A stretch of 64,000 nucleotides of DNA, from assembly GCA_963740525.1 (NCBI GenBank), contig CAVUEG010000006.1, positions 806,001-870,000 on the forward strand. Direction: 5' to 3'. Below are positions 8,501 to 17,370 of this stretch, piece after piece (position 1 is the first letter of the stretch; the number at the start of each line of letters is the position of its first letter). A program made the position numbers and the translations under genes. The notes beneath the pieces are model-generated. The model worked only from the letters and a program-made list of their open reading frames with translations, did not search any database and had not been told where the DNA came from. This DNA is from CAVUEG01 sp963740525 (GTDB lineage Bacteria; Actinomycetota; Actinomycetes; Propionibacteriales; Nocardioidaceae).

Positions 8501-9663
8501 CGTGCTCGAGCCAGCAGCTCGGCGAGGACATCGGCTGCCTGATGGGTGGTCGGACAGCCCTCGTCGGAGAAGGTGATGGCCGGGACCACCGAGACCATCC
8601 CGTTCGGGTCCCGGGTCAGTACGGCGATCTCCTCGACCCTGCGGCGAGAGTCGACCGCACGGCTCAGGTGCACGACCACGTCGACCGCCGAGGCCAGCTG
8701 GCTGTGGGTCGCTGCCCGGGGCAACCCGGCTGCCATGGCCAGGCCCTCGATCCGGCTCGGCACGTCCGCGGCCGAGTTTGCGTGGACGGTCCCACAACCG
8801 CCCTCGTGCCCGGTGTTCATCGCCGCCAGGAGGTCCAGGATCTCGTCACCGCGGACCTCGCCGACCACCAACCTGTCCGGCCGCATGCGCAGGGCCTGAC
8901 GCACCAAGGTCCGCACGGTCACCTCTCCGGCGCCTTCGATGTTGGGAGGCCGGGCCTCCAACCCCACCACGTGCGGGTGGTCGGGGCGAAGCTCGCTGGA
9001 GTCCTCGACCAGGACGACCCGATGCCCCGGGTCCACCATCGAGAGCAGGGCGGAAAGGAGCGTGGTCTTGCCGGACCCGGTGCCCCCGCTGACCAGGAAG
9101 GCGAGCCGCGCCTCGACGATCCGACGAAGCAGGTGAGCGCCCTCGACGGAGACCGCGCCCACCTCGACCAGCTCGGACATCGTGAAGACCCTTGCTCGGG
9201 GCACCCGCAGCGACAGGACGGTCCCGGGTCGGGACAGGGGCGCGAGAACCGCATGGAATCGCGTGCCGTCGGGCAGGCGCAGGTCGACGTACGGCGTGGC
9301 GTCGTCGAGGCGACGTCCGCCGGCAGCGGCCAGGCGTTGGGCGAGGCGGCGCACGGCTTCGTCGTCGCGGAAGGTCACCGGCGTCCGCTCCAGCCCCTGA
9401 CCACGGTCGAGGAAGACCGCCTCCGGACCGTTCACCAGAAGGTCCGTCACGCCCGGGGTGCGCAGCAGCGGCTCGAGGACGCCGGAGCCCACCACTTCGC
9501 GTCGCAGAGCGTCGTGCACCGCGAGCACCGTCGCATCGCCCACCGGGGCACCCTCTGCCCGAAGCGCGCCGGCGACACGTTCGGGGGTCAGCGGTGCCGC
9601 CGTGCGAGCCAGGTGCTCGCGCACTCTGGCCAGCTGGGCGGCGTCGACGTCCACCGCTGTCAT
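8497..9663 (-). CDS. tadA: Tad secretion ATPase TadA (CpaF family)
   Basis: This 388-residue VirB11/PulE-type ATPase powers Flp pilus assembly. It shows an N-terminal all-alpha domain, Walker A VSGGTGSGKTT (about residues 191-201), the Asp box around VVLVEDSSELRP, Walker B-like RPDRLVVGEVRG and a His box in GCGTVHANSA. The ATG overlaps the ssd stop by four bases. Together with ssd, tadB and tadC it forms a tight leftward operon. Confidence 0.95.
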   Translation of the reverse strand: MTAVDVDAAQLARVREHLARTAAPLTPERVAGALRAEGAPVGDATVLAVHDALRREVVGSGVLEPLLRTPGVTDLLVNGPEAVFLDRGQGLERTPVTFRDDEAVRRLAQRLAAAGGRRLDDATPYVDLRLPDGTRFHAVLAPLSRPGTVLSLRVPRARVFTMSELVEVGAVSVEGAHLLRRIVEARLAFLVSGGTGSGKTTLLSALLSMVDPGHRVVLVEDSSELRPDHPHVVGLEARPPNIEGAGEVTVRTLVRQALRMRPDRLVVGEVRGDEILDLLAAMNTGHEGGCGTVHANSAADVPSRIEGLAMAAGLPRAATHSQLASAVDVVVHLSRAVDSRRRVEEIAVLTRDPNGMVSVVPAITFSDEGCPTTHQAADVLAELLARAR

Positions 9664-10784
9664 GCCGCGGCAGCCCTGCTGGTGCCGATAACCGCGAGCA
9701 CCGACCTCGCGGTGCGAGCGAGGACGCCCCGACGTCCCGGCAGTGGGCCGGACCCGAGGTCCACCGACTCGGTCAACCCACGCTGGTCCGCCATCGCTGC
9801 GATGAGGGGAACGCGGAGCACTCGAGAGGCCTCCTCCGGCGCCACCCCACCCCCGACGGACCGAGTGACGAGGTGGACGGTCGCGGACGCCCCGCGCAGC
9901 CGCGCGGCGACGTGCGCAGCCGAGGTCACCGCGGGAACCGTGAGCCCGGAGACCAGCAGGACGTGGTCGCAGCGGCCGGCCACCTCGTCCAGCACCGGAT
10001 CGGGGGTGCGCGGCAGGTCGAGCACCACCAGATCGTGTCCACGCTGAGCGGCGGAGAGCACCTCCCGCAAGGCGAAGGCGGGGACCGGGGCCGGCTCGCG
10101 GTGCCAGGTCACGATGCCCAGCCCGTCGCGGACCGGGAGGGACTCTCGCAGCGACCGGGCGCCCAACCGTCCCGTGATCCGGGCCAGCGCGTCCCAACGG
10201 ACCCCGTCGATGCCGTCGAAGCCGACCACCCGGTCGATGCCCGGACCCCACGGATCAACGTCCATCAGCACAGTGGCTCCTCGTCGAGCGCCCGTCAGCG
10301 CGAGCGCTGCAGCGAAGGTGGTGCTCCCCGCACCACCGTGCCCGGACATCACGCCGACGGTGAGCGCACGCCCGGCGCCACCGTCTGCGGCGTCGGTCAC
10401 CATCTCCACGAGCCAGCCCTCCGACATCGGCAGCTCGGCGACGTTCTCAGCGCCGAGGGCCAGAGCGGTGCGGAACAGCTCGTCGGCCGGTGGGGCGCCG
10501 ACCACGACGTGGACCGAGGTCCGACGTGCCGGATGGACCGCGGCGAGTCCCGCCGCCTGGTCGCCACCGACCAGGACCAGGGCGGCCGACCGCCAGGAGC
10601 GCATCGCCGACCCGGGGTCGTGAGCAACGTCGGGGACCACGCCGGCCGCGGCACACAGTCGCAGCAGGTCGTCGAGGAGCACGTCGTCGCCGGTGGCGAT
10701 CAGGACCGTGCCCGCGCACCCCTCGCCCGAGGCCCTTCCAGGTGTCGTCTCTGGTGCCGTCCCTGTCCTCAACCGAGTCGTCAT
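9660..10784 (-). CDS. ssd: Septum-site determining protein Ssd / CpaE-like P-loop protein
   Basis: This 374-residue protein has an N-terminal receiver-like domain (LIATGDDVLLDDLLRLCAAAG) and a MinD/ParA-like half with the degenerate P-loop GHGGAGSTTFAAALA, where the usual GKT is GST. The family (M. tuberculosis Rv3660c Ssd, Caulobacter CpaE) positions Tad machinery or affects septation. Start choice is uncertain: ATG 10784 gives VLIATGDD after a short disordered leader, while a GTG at 10829 would add 15 residues. Neither has a clear ribosome-binding site. It is the first gene of the Tad operon. Confidence 0.88.
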   Translation of the reverse strand: MTTRLRTGTAPETTPGRASGEGCAGTVLIATGDDVLLDDLLRLCAAAGVVPDVAHDPGSAMRSWRSAALVLVGGDQAAGLAAVHPARRTSVHVVVGAPPADELFRTALALGAENVAELPMSEGWLVEMVTDAADGGAGRALTVGVMSGHGGAGSTTFAAALALTGARRGATVLMDVDPWGPGIDRVVGFDGIDGVRWDALARITGRLGARSLRESLPVRDGLGIVTWHREPAPVPAFALREVLSAAQRGHDLVVLDLPRTPDPVLDEVAGRCDHVLLVSGLTVPAVTSAAHVAARLRGASATVHLVTRSVGGGVAPEEASRVLRVPLIAAMADQRGLTESVDLGSGPLPGRRGVLARTARSVLAVIGTSRAAAA

Positions 10785-10888
10785 GGGACGACCGTCGGCT
10801 GGCTCTGCGCCGACGGCCACCTGACTCACGCGGCCTGTGGACGAACCTCGGTGGCGTGGGACCTGTGGACCGCGTCGCCACCGTGGCC

Positions 10889-10908
10889 GTCAGGGGTTGT
10901 CAGGGGTT
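10889..10908. repeat. Tandem 10-bp duplication in divergent promoter
   Basis: GTCAGGGGTT occurs twice head to tail, followed by a partial third GT. It lies in the interval between ssd (leftward) and the HAD phosphatase (rightward). It could be a regulator site or replication slippage. Confidence 0.4.
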
Positions 10909-10923
10909 GTCGCGGCGCCTCTC

Positions 10924-10929
10924 TATGCT
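10924..10929 (+). promoter_or_regulatory. Putative -10 hexamer, leaderless HAD phosphatase
   Basis: TATGCT ends 6 nt before ATG 10936, placing transcription start at the start codon. No ribosome-binding site is present, which fits a leaderless mRNA. Confidence 0.5.
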
Positions 10930-10935
10930 CGTGCC

Positions 10936-11736
10936 ATGTCCCCACGGGCGAACGCCGCGTTCTTCGACCTCGACAAGACGATCATCGCGAAGTCGAGCAC
11001 GCTGGCCTTCTCCAAGCCGTTCCAGGCCGGCGGTCTGATCTCCCGTCGCGCGATGCTTCGCAGCACCTACGCCCAGTTCGTCTATCTCGTCGGCGGCGCG
11101 GACCACGACCAGATGGAGAAGATGCGCCAGTTCATGTCCGAGCTCTGCGCGGGCTGGGACGTCGCGACGGTGACGGAGATCGTCGCGGACACCTTGCACA
11201 ACATCGTCGACCCGCTGGTGTACGACGAGGCGGTCAGCCTGATCGAGGAGCACCACCTCGCCGGTCGCGACGTCGTGATCGTCTCGACCTCGGGCTCCGA
11301 GGTCGTCGAGCCCATCGGCGAGATGCTGGGCGCCGACCTGGTGATCGCCACCCGGATGGAGGTGGAGGACGGCAAGTACACCGGAGGGATCACCTACTAC
11401 GCGTACGCCGAGAACAAGGCCGCCGCCATCCGCGAGCTGGCGCACGAGCGCGGCTACGACCTCGACCGGTGCTACGCCTACAGCGACTCGGTGACCGACG
11501 TGCACATGCTCGAGACCGTCGGCCACCCGCATGCGGTCAACCCGGACAAGGAGCTGCGCCGGATCGCGGCCGAGCGAGGGTGGCCGGTCCTGGTCTTCAC
11601 CAGGCCGGTGACCTTGCGCAGCAGGATGCGGATGCCCCCCGCCAAGCCCACGCTGGCAGCGCTCGCGGTGGGTAGCGCGGCCGCCGTGGGTGGCGCGATC
11701 TGGCTCAACGTCCGCCGCCGCCGGACCCTCTCCTGA
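10936..11736 (+). CDS. HAD-IB family phosphatase (SerB-like)
   Basis: This 266-residue HAD-superfamily subclass IB phosphatase has motif I FFDLDKTII (first Asp the nucleophile), motif II VSTSGSE and motif III/IV AYSDSVTDVHML. Members hydrolyse phosphomonoesters such as phosphoserine or phospholipid head groups, and the substrate here is not known. A C-terminal hydrophobic helix (about residues 236-256) ending in Arg-rich residues suggests a membrane-anchored tail. It sits in the place of M. tuberculosis Rv3661. Confidence 0.9.
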   Translation: MSPRANAAFFDLDKTIIAKSSTLAFSKPFQAGGLISRRAMLRSTYAQFVYLVGGADHDQMEKMRQFMSELCAGWDVATVTEIVADTLHNIVDPLVYDEAVSLIEEHHLAGRDVVIVSTSGSEVVEPIGEMLGADLVIATRMEVEDGKYTGGITYYAYAENKAAAIRELAHERGYDLDRCYAYSDSVTDVHMLETVGHPHAVNPDKELRRIAAERGWPVLVFTRPVTLRSRMRMPPAKPTLAALAVGSAAAVGGAIWLNVRRRRTLS

Positions 11737-11938
11737 AGCACGGACCGGCCCAGAACACAAGCCTTGCGTGGGCCGCATCAGGGGCGTAGACAGGGATCAG
11801 CAGAACAACTCAATGACCCGCACATGAGTCAGGTACCCACGCGGCGACCCACCCTTCTTGAGGGCGTTTGTCATCCGGAACCTGTCCGGGGCAGCAATTA
11901 GACGGTGCACGCTTGGTAGCCAGGTCTCATGTGTCAGC

Positions 11939-11966
11939 AGCGGCACCCGTTTCGACGGGTGTCGCT
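11939..11966. terminator. Bidirectional hairpin between converging genes
   Basis: An 11-bp stem (AGCGGCACCCG / CGGGTGTCGCT, one G-T pair) with a 6-nt loop lies 15 nt past the stop of the leftward Fic-like gene, in the gap where it converges with the HAD gene. A second weaker inverted repeat (CGGCCCA/TGGGCCG) begins near 11743 on the HAD side. The remaining 140 bp hold nothing recognisable. Confidence 0.5.
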
Positions 11967-11980
11967 TGCTTGTGCGTCAC

Positions 11981-12709
11981 TCAGGGACGCAGCGGGCTCG
12001 CCTCGGCAGCGGCGGCGTACGCCTGCGCGGCGTACAACAGCCAGCCGTGGACCCCCGCCTGGCCACCGTCGCGGTATCCCCGCAGGTTCGACTCGTACGT
12101 CGGCCGCAGCGCCAGGTGACCCGCCTCGGGCACCATCAACGACTTGGGGTCGACCCCCCGGGCCACGAGCACCAGGCGCTCCGCTGCCCGGGCCACCAGC
12201 CCGTTGTGAGAGACGAACGGCATCGACGAGGCGATCTCGGCGTGGACCACCGCAGCGACCACGAGGGCCGGAGCCGTGGTCGGCTCGAGCAGCATCGTGG
12301 CCAGTCCGGTCAACCTGCGGGCCGACGCGTCGTCGCGAGGCCGGCCGAGGTCGTCGTCACCAGCCACGCCCGTGGCGGCCAGCGTGTGCAGCCGGGCCAG
12401 CACCTGGAGCGGCGAGTGCGCCAGAACCGGGACGAGCGCCAGCAGCTCCGCGCTGACCCGCACCGAGGCCTGGGCCATCTCGCCTGCGCCACCTGCGCGC
12501 ACCTGCTCCAGCGTCGACTCCGATCCCTCGAGGACCGCGCTGGCGTGGGCGCCGCGCAACAGGGCCTCACCGGTCAGGTCCGGCGCCGAGCGCCGCAGCC
12601 CGCGATCCCGCAGGAGCACGTCGATGCCGTCTCGCGCGGCAGCCATCGCGGACGGCACCCCCTCGAGGGAGGCGAGTCGGGCAAGGGGATCAGGCGTCGG
12701 GTCGGCCAC
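11981..12709 (-). CDS. Fic-like protein with degenerate active site (Rv3662c-like)
   Basis: The 242-residue, mostly helical protein resembles the Fic fold. ASAVLEGSESTLEQV near residue 50 looks like the Fic N-terminal inhibitory or substrate segment. MPFVSHNGLVARAAERL near residue 175 lines up with the HPFxxGNGRxxR loop but lacks the catalytic His and the Gly-Asn-Gly-Arg core. AMP-transfer activity is therefore unlikely. Such proteins are often labelled oxidoreductase in databases, for which I see no nucleotide-binding motif. The GTG at 12709 is divergent from the methyltransferase gene. The gene is conserved next to the HAD phosphatase in actinobacteria as I recall it. Confidence 0.7.
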   Translation of the reverse strand: MADPTPDPLARLASLEGVPSAMAAARDGIDVLLRDRGLRRSAPDLTGEALLRGAHASAVLEGSESTLEQVRAGGAGEMAQASVRVSAELLALVPVLAHSPLQVLARLHTLAATGVAGDDDLGRPRDDASARRLTGLATMLLEPTTAPALVVAAVVHAEIASSMPFVSHNGLVARAAERLVLVARGVDPKSLMVPEAGHLALRPTYESNLRGYRDGGQAGVHGWLLYAAQAYAAAAEASPLRP

Positions 12710-12727
12710 GCGGCGAAGGCTATCCGG

Positions 12728-12733
12728 TAGCCT
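12728..12733 (+). promoter_or_regulatory. Putative -10 hexamer, leaderless methyltransferase operon
   Basis: TAGCCT ends 9 nt before ATG 12743. A start at or near the ATG is likely. This would drive the methyltransferase-LytS-LytTR-symporter operon. Confidence 0.45.
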
Positions 12734-12742
12734 CGCCCGAAC

Positions 12743-13603
12743 ATGGAACCACTGCCCGAGAGTCCGACGGAGGCCCCGGACCGCGACCGCCAGGCGCGCT
12801 CGTTCGGGAGGGTCGTCGACGCCTACGACAGGGCCCGGCCGCAGTACCCGGACGACGCCGTCGCCTGGCTGCTCGGCGACGCCCCACGGCGGGTGGTCGA
12901 GCTCGGCGCGGGCACCGGCAAGCTGACCAGCCAGCTCGTCACGGCCGGTCACAAGGTGCTGGCGACGGACCCGTCCGAACCCATGGCGCGACGGCTCGCG
13001 CAGCGGGTTCCGGCCGCCCAGCCGGCGCTCGCCACGGCGGAGCAGATCCCGGTCCTCTCGGGCAGCGCCGACGCCGTCATCTCGGCCCAGGCCTTCCACT
13101 GGTTCGACGTCGACGTGGCGTTGACCCAGGCCGCACGGGTGCTGCGCACGGGCGGCACGCTCGCGCTGCTGTGGAACCACCGCGACGAGCGCGTCCCGTG
13201 GGTCCGGCGGCTGGGTCGGATCCTCTCCCACCCCGAGACCCAGGACGACCCCACCGCAGCCATCGACGACTCGGGTCTCTTCGAGCAGGTCGAGCGCAAG
13301 ACGTTCCGCTTCTGGCAGCCCACCACCCGAGACTCGCTCCGCGAGCTGGTCACCTCGCGCTCCTACGTGGCGACGATGTCCGAGTCCGGCCGAGCCGACG
13401 TGCTCGCCCAGGTCGACGAGCTGTACGCCGAGTACGGCCGCGGCGCCGACGGCATGCTGATGCCCTACGTGACCACGGCGTACCGCACATCCGCACTGCC
13501 GTGGGCGCAGACCGATGCTCCTGAGGAGCGCAGCGCCGCACCTGCCCGCCGCACTGGCGGGCAGGCACTCGACACGGACTCCCTGCTGATCGACTTCCGC
13601 TGA
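12743..13603 (+). CDS. Class I SAM-dependent methyltransferase
   Basis: The 286-residue protein has a type 11 methyltransferase domain: motif I VVELGAGTGKLT (about residues 53-64), acidic motif ATDPSEPM, and post-motif AQAFHWFDVDVAL typical of this UbiE/YcgJ-like group. Substrate unknown. It is first in a tight operon, since the LytS-type kinase starts 2 nt after its stop. Whether methylation is linked to the sensor system or only shares the promoter cannot be told. Confidence 0.92.
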   Translation: MEPLPESPTEAPDRDRQARSFGRVVDAYDRARPQYPDDAVAWLLGDAPRRVVELGAGTGKLTSQLVTAGHKVLATDPSEPMARRLAQRVPAAQPALATAEQIPVLSGSADAVISAQAFHWFDVDVALTQAARVLRTGGTLALLWNHRDERVPWVRRLGRILSHPETQDDPTAAIDDSGLFEQVERKTFRFWQPTTRDSLRELVTSRSYVATMSESGRADVLAQVDELYAEYGRGADGMLMPYVTTAYRTSALPWAQTDAPEERSAAPARRTGGQALDTDSLLIDFR

Positions 13604-13605
13604 GC

Positions 13606-14727
13606 ATGGGGCTGCTGCGCTGGGTGCGCGCCCACCTGGGCACCGACGCAGACCGGGCCGCGTTCCGGACCCTGCACACCGCGTCGCTGGCGTCACCGGC
13701 ACTCCGAGCGGGGCTCACCCAGGCCTCCGCCGAACGCAGCATCCACCACCTGCGCGCCCTTCTGGGAGCCCCGGCTCTCGCGCTCACCGACACCGACACC
13801 CTGCTGGCGTGGGACGGCCGGGCGATGCACCACTCCCCGCGTGCCGCCGGCCTGGCCACGTCCGTCGTGCGGGAGGGGCGCACCCGGGTCGCGGACCGGT
13901 CCGATCTCGCCTGCGAGGCCGTCGGCGGCTGCGAGCTCCGGGTCGGGATCGTGAGCCCGCTGCTGGTCGAGGACCGCGTCGTGGGCACCCTCCAGGTCTA
14001 CGCGGCACAGGGGTCGGCAGGCCTGCTGCGCGCGACCGAGGACGTCGCCCAGTGGGTGTCGGGTCAGCTGGAGCTGGCCGAGCTGGACGCCTCCCGCACC
14101 CGGCTGATGGAGGCTGAGGTGCGCGCGCTCCGCGCCCAGATCAGCCCGCACTTCATCTACAACTCGCTGTCGGCGATCGCGTCCTTCGTCCGCACCGATC
14201 CCGAGCGGGCTCGCGAGCTCTTGCTCGAGTTCGCCGACTTCACGCGCTACTCCTTCCGCAGCCACGGCGACTACACGACGCTCGCCGAGGAGCTCCGCTC
14301 GATCGAGCGCTATCTCCTCCTGGAACAGGCGCGCTTCGGCGACCGGCTCCAGGTGACCTTGCAGGTGGCGCCCGAGGTGCTCGCCGTGCGAATCCCCTTC
14401 CTGTGCCTGCAGCCGCTCGTGGAGAACGCCGTACGCCATGGCCTTGAGGGCAAGGCAGGCCAGGGCCGGATCACGATCCTGGCCGAGGACCACGGTCACG
14501 AGTGCGTGATCTCGGTCGAGGACGATGGCGTCGGCGAGGACCCGGAGCGAGTACGCCGCGCCCTGGCAGGCGACCCCAGCACCGACTCCGTCGGCCTGGG
14601 CAACGTCGACGCCCGGCTCCGCACCACGTTCGGGGACGACCACGGACTCGTCGTCGAGACCGCTCCCGGTGCCGGGACCCGCGTGGTCGTACGAGTGCCG
14701 AAGTTCGCTCCCGGGGTGCACCCGTGA
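13606..14727 (+). CDS. LytS/YehU-type sensor histidine kinase
   Basis: This 373-residue soluble-looking sensor kinase has an N-terminal GAF-like domain (about residues 45-150), a short coiled linker, a HisKA_7TM/His_kinase motif QISPHFIYNSLS with the phospho-acceptor His182, and a C-terminal HATPase with LVENAVRHGLEGKAG and VEDDGVGED. Unlike LytS it has no membrane-spanning N-terminus, so it senses a cytoplasmic signal through GAF. Its stop overlaps the regulator GTG by four bases. With the LytTR regulator it resembles the pyruvate/acetate-sensing BtsSR and YpdAB pairs that control transporters. Confidence 0.93.
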   Translation: MGLLRWVRAHLGTDADRAAFRTLHTASLASPALRAGLTQASAERSIHHLRALLGAPALALTDTDTLLAWDGRAMHHSPRAAGLATSVVREGRTRVADRSDLACEAVGGCELRVGIVSPLLVEDRVVGTLQVYAAQGSAGLLRATEDVAQWVSGQLELAELDASRTRLMEAEVRALRAQISPHFIYNSLSAIASFVRTDPERARELLLEFADFTRYSFRSHGDYTTLAEELRSIERYLLLEQARFGDRLQVTLQVAPEVLAVRIPFLCLQPLVENAVRHGLEGKAGQGRITILAEDHGHECVISVEDDGVGEDPERVRRALAGDPSTDSVGLGNVDARLRTTFGDDHGLVVETAPGAGTRVVVRVPKFAPGVHP

Positions 14728-15473
14728 CGCCGGCCTCCCCCACCACCGAGGGACTGCAGGTCCTCGTGGTCGACGACGAGCGGCCCGCTCTCGACGAGCT
14801 CGTGTGGCTGCTGGGCCAAGACGACCGGGTCGGCACGGTCCACGGCTGCGACTCCGCAGCAGAGGCGCTGCGGGTGCTGCAGGATCTCGAGGTGAGCGCG
14901 GTCTTCCTCGACATCCGGATGCCCGGGCTGACCGGGCTGGAGCTAGCCCGGGTGCTGTCCCGCTTCGCCACCCCGCCACCGGTGGTCTTCGTCAGCGCCC
15001 ACGACGACCACGCGGTGGACGCCTTCGACCTCGGGGCCGTCGACTACGTCCTCAAGCCCGTCCGGGCGGAGCGGCTCGCCGAGGCGGTCCGACGCGTGAT
15101 CGAGGGCAGCGGCCCCCGACCGGAGACCGACGACCAGATCGCGGTCGAGCGAGGCGGGGTGACCCGGTTCGTCTCGCGCCAGGACGTCCAGTACGTCGAG
15201 GCCCACGGCGACTATGCCCAGCTGCACACTGCGACGGGCACCCACCTGCTCAGGACTCCGCTGACCACCCTCGAGCAGGAGTGGGCCGATGCCGGCTTCG
15301 TCCGGATCCACCGATCGCTGCTGGTGTCGCTTCGACACGTGGCGGAGGTACGGGTGGACGACGGACGATGCTTCGTCCTGGTCGGGGGCGAGCAGCTTGC
15401 GGTGAGCCGACGCCACACCCGCGAGCTCCGCGACCTTCTCGTCCGGCGGGGCCGACCCGGGAGCAACAGATGA
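14724..15473 (+). CDS. LytTR-family response regulator
   Basis: The 249-residue protein has a receiver domain (VVDDE near residue 15, phospho-acceptor Asp63 in FLDIRMPG, Lys in VLKPV) and a C-terminal LytTR DNA-binding domain (about residues 140-245, with YVEAHGDYAQLHT and FVRIHRSLLVS). LytTR proteins bind two 9-bp direct repeats about 21 bp apart. A matching site lies at 17370-17399, immediately past the symporter gene of this operon. GTG start overlaps the kinase stop, so the two are translationally coupled. Confidence 0.95.
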   Translation: MTPASPTTEGLQVLVVDDERPALDELVWLLGQDDRVGTVHGCDSAAEALRVLQDLEVSAVFLDIRMPGLTGLELARVLSRFATPPPVVFVSAHDDHAVDAFDLGAVDYVLKPVRAERLAEAVRRVIEGSGPRPETDDQIAVERGGVTRFVSRQDVQYVEAHGDYAQLHTATGTHLLRTPLTTLEQEWADAGFVRIHRSLLVSLRHVAEVRVDDGRCFVLVGGEQLAVSRRHTRELRDLLVRRGRPGSNR

Positions 15474-15856
15474 GCTCCCCGGACGATCCGGGGGTTCCGG
15501 CACGGGTCCGGGTGACCGGGCCTCGGGCGCCGCGCGACCGCGGGTCGAGGCCCCGCAACGTCGCCTCCGAGATCGACGAGCAGACGCGGCTCGGCGAGAT
15601 CTACATGTCATCGCTGCTGCGAACCCAGCTCCGGCTGGCGCTGCTGGTGCTCGCCCTGCTGGTCGCGGTCGTCGGCGCCGTCCCGCTGGTTCTGCTGACC
15701 TGGCCGGGCCTGGAGGACGTGCTGGTCTTCGGGATGCCTCTCCCGTGGGCCTTCCTGGGGTTCGGCATCTACCCGATGATCGTCGGCCTCGGTTGGCTCT
15801 ACGTGCGTCTTGCCGAACGCAACGAGGCCGCGTTCACGGACGTGGTCCAGCGCTGA
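15470..15856 (+). CDS. Small two-TM protein paired with SSS symporter
   Basis: The 128-residue protein has a charged, disordered N-terminal 40 residues, then SEIDEQTRLGEIYMSSL and two TM helices (about residues 52-75 and 88-108). I do not see a clear DUF485 signature, but size, topology and position directly before an SSS transporter copy the DUF485-ActP arrangement found 2 kb downstream. It overlaps the regulator stop by ATGA and the symporter ATG by one base. A transporter-partner role is inferred from context. Confidence 0.8.
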   Translation: MSSPDDPGVPARVRVTGPRAPRDRGSRPRNVASEIDEQTRLGEIYMSSLLRTQLRLALLVLALLVAVVGAVPLVLLTWPGLEDVLVFGMPLPWAFLGFGIYPMIVGLGWLYVRLAERNEAAFTDVVQR

Positions 15857-17370
15857 TGAGCACGACGTACGCCGTGACGGCGGTGGCGCTGGTCGTCGTG
15901 GCCACGCTCGCGATCGGCGTGTACGGCCTGCGCTTCTCACGCACCACGAGCGACTTCTTCGTCGCCTCCCGCACGGTCCGGCCCGCCATGAACGCGAGCG
16001 CCATCGGCGGCGAGTACCTCTCGGCCGCGTCGTTCCTGGGCGTCGCGGGGCTGGTGATGGCGTTCGGCGCGGACATGCTCTGGTACCCGATCGGTTGGAC
16101 CGCCGGGTACCTCGTGCTGCTGGTGCTGGTCGCGGCTCCCCTGCGCCGCTCGGGCGCCTACACCCTGCCGGACTTCGCGGAGGGGAGGTTCGACTCCCGC
16201 CGGGTGCGGCTCCTGTGCTCACTCCTCGTGGTCGTCATCGGCTGGCTCTACCTGCTCCCGCAGTTCCAGGGGGCCGGGCTGGCCCTTCGCACGGCCGCTG
16301 GGACCGACCGCTGGGTGGGCGGGCTCGTCGTGGCCGTCGTGGTGCTCGTCAACGTCCTCGCCGGAGGGATGCGCAGCATCACGCTCGTGCAGGCGTTCCA
16401 GTACTGGCTCAAGCTCACCGCCCTGCTGGTGCCGGTGATGTTCCTGCTGGCCGTGTGGACCCAGGACGGCTCACCCTCGCCCGCAGCGGCCGGGCTGCTG
16501 GACCCGGGCTGGGCCGACCCGATGTCCAGCGCAGGCGGCTACCCGCTGTACACGACGTACTCCCTGATCGTGGCGACGTTCCTGGGCACCATGGGTCTCC
16601 CACACGTGGTCGTCCGCTTCTACACGAACCCGGACGGACGCGCCGCCAGACGGACGACCGCCGTCGTGCTGGCCCTGCTCGGGGCGTTCTACATCCTGCC
16701 TCCCGTGTACGGCGCCCTCGGGCGCCTCTACGCACCCGATCTGCTGGCCAGCGGGCGCACGGACACCGTGGTGCTCGAGCTGCCGGCGAGGATGATCGGC
16801 GGCGTCACCGGTGAGCTGCTCTCGGCACTCACCACCGCTGGGGCGTTCGCGGCATTCCTGTCCACCTGCTCCGGGCTCACGATCGCCGTCGCCGGTGTGC
16901 TCAGCCAGGACGTGATCAGCCGACGGGTGCCCGGCGTGACGTCGTTCCGGGTGGCGGCCCTGGCCGCGGTCACCGTGCCTCTCTCCCTTGCCCTGCTCGC
17001 CCCCGAGGTCGGCGTTGCCCGAGCCGTCGGTCTCGCCTTCGCCGTCGCCGCGTCGACCTTCTGCCCGCTGCTGGTGCTCGGCATCTGGTGGCCGCGCCTG
17101 ACCGCGGTCGGAGCGATCTGCGGCATGGTGGTCGGCGGGATGCTCTCGGGCGCGGCCGTCATCGACACGTTCATCGGTCGACCGCACGGCAGCCTGCTGG
17201 CCGCGCTGCTCGCCCAGCCGGCCGCATGGACCGTTCCGGCCGCCTTCCTGACAATGATCGTGGGGTCGCGGCTGACACGGTCCCAAGTACCACCACACGT
17301 ACGCCGGTTCATGGTCCGGCTGCACACCCCCGAGACGATCGTCCTCGACCGCGGCCCGGACGCCGGCTGA
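15856..17370 (+). CDS. Sodium:solute symporter, monocarboxylate/acetate type
   Basis: This 504-residue SSS-family transporter has about 13 TM helices. The N-terminal region shows TTSDFFVASRTV and NASAIGGEYLSAASFLGVAG, the ActP/MctC-type signature. It is the last gene of the methyltransferase-kinase-regulator operon and is followed at once by the putative LytTR operator. The paralogue at 17846 shares the same motifs with some divergence. Substrate is probably a short monocarboxylate; acetate, pyruvate and propionate cannot be distinguished from sequence. Confidence 0.92.
   Translation: MSTTYAVTAVALVVVATLAIGVYGLRFSRTTSDFFVASRTVRPAMNASAIGGEYLSAASFLGVAGLVMAFGADMLWYPIGWTAGYLVLLVLVAAPLRRSGAYTLPDFAEGRFDSRRVRLLCSLLVVVIGWLYLLPQFQGAGLALRTAAGTDRWVGGLVVAVVVLVNVLAGGMRSITLVQAFQYWLKLTALLVPVMFLLAVWTQDGSPSPAAAGLLDPGWADPMSSAGGYPLYTTYSLIVATFLGTMGLPHVVVRFYTNPDGRAARRTTAVVLALLGAFYILPPVYGALGRLYAPDLLASGRTDTVVLELPARMIGGVTGELLSALTTAGAFAAFLSTCSGLTIAVAGVLSQDVISRRVPGVTSFRVAALAAVTVPLSLALLAPEVGVARAVGLAFAVAASTFCPLLVLGIWWPRLTAVGAICGMVVGGMLSGAAVIDTFIGRPHGSLLAALLAQPAAWTVPAAFLTMIVGSRLTRSQVPPHVRRFMVRLHTPETIVLDRGPDAG

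Noticed and set aside
8497..10251. Longer TadA reading from 10251
   Set aside because: The extension overlaps ssd in another frame; the ATG at 9663 overlaps the ssd stop and gives normal TadA length.
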